From an uncultured Fretibacterium sp. (GTDB lineage Bacteria > Synergistota > Synergistia > Synergistales > Aminobacteriaceae): a stretch of 8,361 bases of DNA. This document shows positions 5,579-8,361 of the stretch, in pieces; position 1 is the first letter of the stretch, and each line of letters opens with the position of its first letter. A program made the position numbers and the translations under genes. Where the stretch lies: assembly GCA_937915835.1 (NCBI GenBank), contig CALGHA010000083.1, positions 1 through 8,361 of the forward strand, in the 5' to 3' direction. The notes beneath the pieces were generated by a model, which did not search any database, had not been told where the DNA came from, and saw only the letters and a list, made by a program, of their open reading frames with translations.

Positions 5579-6362
5579 CTTTTTCTTTCTCGCGTTAATC
5601 TTCGTGTTAATAATGCCTGAAGTCTCATTCTCAGCACAGCTAAATCCTCCGCGCGCTCCTGAGTTATCTACGACAATTCCCTTGCCGGCTTTGAGGCTTG
5701 GAGTTGGACAGGCTGATTCACCTCGTGATGTTGCGTTGACGTTGCAAATTCTGGCGTTAATGACCGTGTTAAGCCTTGTTCCTGCGATTTTGTTGATGGT
5801 TACGAGCTTCACGAGAATAATTATCGTCTTGGGCTTCGTTCAACGAGCAATTGGACTTCAGCAGTCTCCTCCTCAACAGGTTATAGCCGGGCTTGCAATG
5901 TTCTTGACGATGTTCACGATGTATCCGACTTGGTCGCAAGTTTACGATAATGGGATTGAGCCGTATTTGTCGGGGAATATTGACGCGTCGCAAGCGTGGG
6001 AGAACTCGATTAATCCAGTACGGGAATTTATGTTTAAGTATACTCGTCAGGAAGAATTATCGTTAATAATCTCAATGTCGAAGTCTGAACGTCCGGCCAA
6101 TCAAAGCGAAGTTCCGACCAGAGTATTAATTCCTGCGTTTATGCTGAGTGAGTTAAAGACGGCGTTTCAAATGGGAGTTGTGATTTACATTCCGTTTCTT
6201 GTTGTCGATATGGTTGTGTCGAGCGTTTTGCTGGCAATGGGAATGATGATGCTTCCGCCGATGATGATCTCGCTTCCGTTTAAGCTGTTATTATTCATAA
6301 TGGCTGACGGCTGGAACTTGGTAGTAATGAGCGTGCTTAAGAGTTTTACGAATGTTCCGTGA
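5547..6362 (+). CDS. fliP: Flagellar type III export gate protein FliP
   Basis: Core membrane subunit of the flagellar export gate, forming the FliP5-FliQ4-FliR1 channel. The 271-residue precursor has a cleavable signal peptide: a basic N-terminus, a hydrophobic core (FFFLALIFVLIM) and a likely cleavage after S27-F28-S29-A30. A polar segment comes next, then a membrane segment with LSLVPAILLMVTSFTRIIIV, the FliP signature region, and a second hydrophobic segment (VIAGLAMFLTMFTMYP). A periplasmic region with the SERP and VPTRVLIPAFMLSEL motifs follows, then the paired C-terminal helices with FQMGVVIYIPFLVVDMVVSS and MMLPPMMISLPFKLLLFIMADGW. Length and motifs are complete. The start lies inside fliO (32-base overlap) with only a weak ribosome site, consistent with translational coupling. 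fliQ starts 28 bases after the stop. Confidence 0.97.
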   Translation: MKTGKNHRLINFFFLALIFVLIMPEVSFSAQLNPPRAPELSTTIPLPALRLGVGQADSPRDVALTLQILALMTVLSLVPAILLMVTSFTRIIIVLGFVQRAIGLQQSPPQQVIAGLAMFLTMFTMYPTWSQVYDNGIEPYLSGNIDASQAWENSINPVREFMFKYTRQEELSLIISMSKSERPANQSEVPTRVLIPAFMLSELKTAFQMGVVIYIPFLVVDMVVSSVLLAMGMMMLPPMMISLPFKLLLFIMADGWNLVVMSVLKSFTNVP

Positions 6363-6390
6363 TAAAACGTGAGAAAGAGAGAGTGAGAAA

Positions 6391-6666
6391 ATGAACACTA
6401 CAGCATTGAGCCTTAATGATATATTGACCGGAGCAATCTGGACGATGATTAGCGTAACACTTCCGATTTTGTTGACTGCAATGATAATTGGCCTGTTCAT
6501 AGGAATTTTACAGACAGCTACGTCAATTCAGGAGCAGACGTTAATATTTATCCCGAAAATTTTGGCTGTGTTCTTGTGCATAGTATTATTATCGCCCTGG
6601 ATTAGTCAAAGAATGCTCGTAATGACGCGTGAAATTTTAGGCCAGCTTGAGCGATTTATCCAGTGA
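6391..6666 (+). CDS. fliQ: Flagellar type III export gate protein FliQ
   Basis: Small two-helix membrane subunit of the export gate, wrapping around FliP and FliR. The 91 residues match the family length of about 89. Helix 1 is about residues 15-38 (IWTMISVTLPILLTAMIIGLF) and leads into the conserved IGILQTATSIQEQTLIFIPKI loop. Helix 2 is about residues 57-70 (LAVFLCIVLLSPW). The C-terminal RMLVMTREI...LERFI tail is typical. The 28-base gap from fliP is purine-rich (GAGAAAGAGAGAGTGAGAAA) and contains GAG-type ribosome binding matches but no strong AGGAGG. The stop TGA overlaps the GTG start of fliR within GTGA at 6663-6666. Confidence 0.95.
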   Translation: MNTTALSLNDILTGAIWTMISVTLPILLTAMIIGLFIGILQTATSIQEQTLIFIPKILAVFLCIVLLSPWISQRMLVMTREILGQLERFIQ

Positions 6667-7454
6667 GGGGGCTTGAACTTCCTGCACAGCTCGTAATGAT
6701 TTATGCGCTGCTGCACCTGAGATTTATCGGCTTAACATTCAGTTCTCCGATTTTCACGACGGTATTAACGCCTACACCATTCAGATATTTATTCGCTGTA
6801 ATGCTCACGGTTTGTTCGGTGGGAATAATTGACACTGAGACGATACCATTAATATATTTCGACGAAGTTTTATTTATTGCGGCGATTTGTCTTCGAGAAT
6901 TATTAATCGGAGTTGCATTAGGCTTCATCTCAGCATTGCCGCTTTATGCTCTCAGGGTTGCCGGTGAACAGGTCGGTACGATTATGGGCTTCTCAATGGC
7001 TCAAGTCATGGACCCGTCAACGCAGAGTGAGACATCAATTTTGGGCCAATTATATTTTCTCGTAGCGATGTGGTTTTACTTTCGCTGGAACGGGCATTTA
7101 TTGATGGTTCAAGCCTTAATCGAGACGCTGAAACTTGTTCCACCAGGCCAGATTTCACTTTTTCCGTCCGGAGATTTATCGCTTGGAACTTGGCTTCAAA
7201 ATATATTCGTAATCGGTATCAGAATGGTAATTCCGTTTTACTGCGCATGTGTTGTGTCTGACGTTGGACTTGGCTTTTTGGCTCGTACAGTTCCCCAGAT
7301 GAATATTTTCGTCGTAGGCTTGCCGGTGAAAGTCATGCTCGGCTTTATGGTGTTAGCGGCAGTATTCCCTTTAGCGATGGATTTAGTCTATAATCAATTC
7401 GAAAAATGGATTGAGTTTGCATTGAACGTGTTGAAGTTCTGGAGGCCGATATGA
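6663..7454 (+). CDS. fliR: Flagellar type III export gate protein FliR
   Basis: Export gate subunit present as one copy in the FliP/Q/R channel; it also contacts FlhB. The 263 residues match the usual length of about 260 and contain about six hydrophobic segments. Recognisable family patterns are LRFIGLTFSSPIF near residues 19-31, LRELLIGVALGFISALPLYALRVAGEQVGTIMG around the middle, MDPSTQSETSILGQLYFLVAM, and the C-terminal ARTVPQMNIFVVGLPVKVMLGFMVL. The chosen start is GTG 6663, which overlaps the fliQ stop by four bases. A later in-frame ATG at 6696 would remove 11 residues and lacks a suitably spaced ribosome site. The TGA stop overlaps the flhB ATG (ATGA, 7451-7454). Everything points to an intact gene in a coupled fliQ-fliR-flhB unit. 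Confidence 0.95.
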   Translation: MRGLELPAQLVMIYALLHLRFIGLTFSSPIFTTVLTPTPFRYLFAVMLTVCSVGIIDTETIPLIYFDEVLFIAAICLRELLIGVALGFISALPLYALRVAGEQVGTIMGFSMAQVMDPSTQSETSILGQLYFLVAMWFYFRWNGHLLMVQALIETLKLVPPGQISLFPSGDLSLGTWLQNIFVIGIRMVIPFYCACVVSDVGLGFLARTVPQMNIFVVGLPVKVMLGFMVLAAVFPLAMDLVYNQFEKWIEFALNVLKFWRPI

Positions 7455-8361
7455 GATTTAACCTGCAGTTTTTCGCCGAAGAACGCACCGAAGAGGCTAC
7501 TCCACATAAACGCGAGAAAGTTCGTGAGGAAGGCCGAGTATGCATGAGCAAGGACTTAAACGCTGCAGTAGCGATAATCATTGCTCTTCTGTGTTTTGCG
7601 ATGCTCGGAGCTGTAATCTGGCGGACTTTGACGGGCTTAATCCGCTTTATGATTGGCTATATTGGCGACAAAAGTTTATTACAGGACGGCTGGTTTGCTT
7701 ATGTCTCATGGGAAGCTATAAAGAGATATTTTGCGTCATGGCTTCCATTGGCAGGAATTGTTGTATTATTCTCGACAGCTACGGTTATTGCTCAGGTTGG
7801 CTTTGCGATGACTGGTGAACCTTTCGGGCCGAAATTCGACAGGCTTAACCCATTTACGGGAATGAAGAAAATTATCTCGATGCGTTCAATGGTCGAACTC
7901 TTAAAGGGATTATTGAAAGCAAGCATTTTTGCTGTGATGATTTATAACGCTATCAAGAATTATTTACCCGTCTCGTCAAAAACTTTGCAGATGCCGTTAA
8001 TTATCGGAGCAGGCGAGTTCTGGAATATGCTTTGGAACTTGGCTATGCGGCTTGCGTTAATGCTCTTAGTGATGGCGTTTGCTGATTATGCCTATCAAAA
8101 ATGGGACTTTGAGAACTCAATCAAGATGAGCAAGAAAGAGATTAAGGACGAGTATAAACAGATGGAAGGAGATCCGCAGATAAAACAGAAAATCCGGCAG
8201 AAACAAAGGGAAATGGCTAAACAAAGAATGATGGCTGATGTTCCGAAAGCCGACGTTGTAATCACGAACCCGACGCATATCGCCGTTGCGCTTCAATATG
8301 AGCGGGAAATTATGCAGGCTCCTTTAGTTATTGCGAAGGGAGGAGATTATCTTGCGAAGAG
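7451..8361 (+). CDS. flhB: Flagellar type III export switch protein FlhB (partial, 3' end beyond window)
   Basis: Export-gate protein that switches substrate class from rod/hook to filament by self-cleavage. The window holds about 303 residues; the family is usually 350-380, so about 50-75 C-terminal residues are missing. The N-terminus FNLQFFAEERTEEATPHKR is the classic opening of FlhB in Gram-positive-like phyla. Four hydrophobic segments fall at about 37-58, 97-118, 156-170 and 190-212. A basic cytoplasmic linker (MSKKEIKDEYKQMEGDP, 226-242) then leads to the autocleavage motif N273-P274-T275-H276, encoded at 8267-8278 and followed by IAVALQYE. The start ATG 7451 overlaps the fliR stop, with GGAGG at 7441-7445 five bases before it. 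The frame has no stop up to the window edge. flhA or flhF would be expected next, but this is inferred. Confidence 0.96.
   Translation, partial: MRFNLQFFAEERTEEATPHKREKVREEGRVCMSKDLNAAVAIIIALLCFAMLGAVIWRTLTGLIRFMIGYIGDKSLLQDGWFAYVSWEAIKRYFASWLPLAGIVVLFSTATVIAQVGFAMTGEPFGPKFDRLNPFTGMKKIISMRSMVELLKGLLKASIFAVMIYNAIKNYLPVSSKTLQMPLIIGAGEFWNMLWNLAMRLALMLLVMAFADYAYQKWDFENSIKMSKKEIKDEYKQMEGDPQIKQKIRQKQREMAKQRMMADVPKADVVITNPTHIAVALQYEREIMQAPLVIAKGGDYLAK
8267..8278 (+). other. FlhB NPTH autocleavage site
   Basis: Codes for N273-P274-T275-H276, the conserved self-cleavage motif in the cytoplasmic domain of FlhB. In the family the bond after Asn is cut, and this changes export specificity. The motif is unchanged here. 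Confidence 0.95.

Noticed and set aside
6696..6698. ATG as an alternative fliR start
   Set aside because: No ribosome site at a suitable distance. GTG 6663 overlaps the fliQ stop in the usual coupled arrangement.
7540..7818. 92-codon + strand frame near the right end
   Set aside because: It is out of frame within flhB. The flhB frame starting at 7451 carries all family motifs and has no stop to the window edge.

Overview
The window is one continuous stretch of a flagellar and chemotaxis operon. Every supported gene lies on the + strand. The order is flbD, motA, motB, hicB, hicA, fliL, fliM, fliY, cheY, fliO, fliP, fliQ, fliR and flhB, with flhB cut by the right edge. The G+C content is moderate to low, Shine-Dalgarno sites of the GGAGG type are common, and the rotor is of the FliM plus FliY type with a free-standing cheY between fliY and fliO. 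This suggests a monoderm-like or deep-branching motile bacterium such as Synergistota or Clostridia. Synergistota is my preferred guess, but nothing here proves it.

Layout. Positions 1-1752 hold flbD and the stator genes motA and motB. Positions 1779-2202 hold a two-gene HicB/HicA toxin-antitoxin cassette, which is not a flagellar component. Positions 2217-4772 hold fliL (stator and rotor accessory), fliM and fliY (C-ring switch). A 150-base AT-rich gap (4773-4922) follows. It has no terminator that I can see and carries two copies of an extended -10-like element, so an internal promoter for the distal half is likely. Positions 4923-8361 hold cheY and the export-gate genes fliO, fliP, fliQ, fliR and flhB. 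Here the genes are tightly packed, with 4-base overlaps (fliQ/fliR, fliR/flhB) and a 32-base overlap (fliO/fliP).

How the genes work together. MotA and MotB form the ion-driven stator, and FliL is associated with it. FliM and FliY form the switch that receives CheY-P. FliO, FliP, FliQ, FliR and FlhB form the membrane export gate that secretes rod, hook and filament subunits.

No new biological system is evident. Four points stand out: the hicBA cassette inside the operon; a fliO frame that continues upstream of its first ATG without any ATG, GTG or TTG; a FliY whose two CheC-type phosphatase sites both look degraded; and a FliM whose CheY-docking peptide lacks its usual Glu while FliY keeps it.
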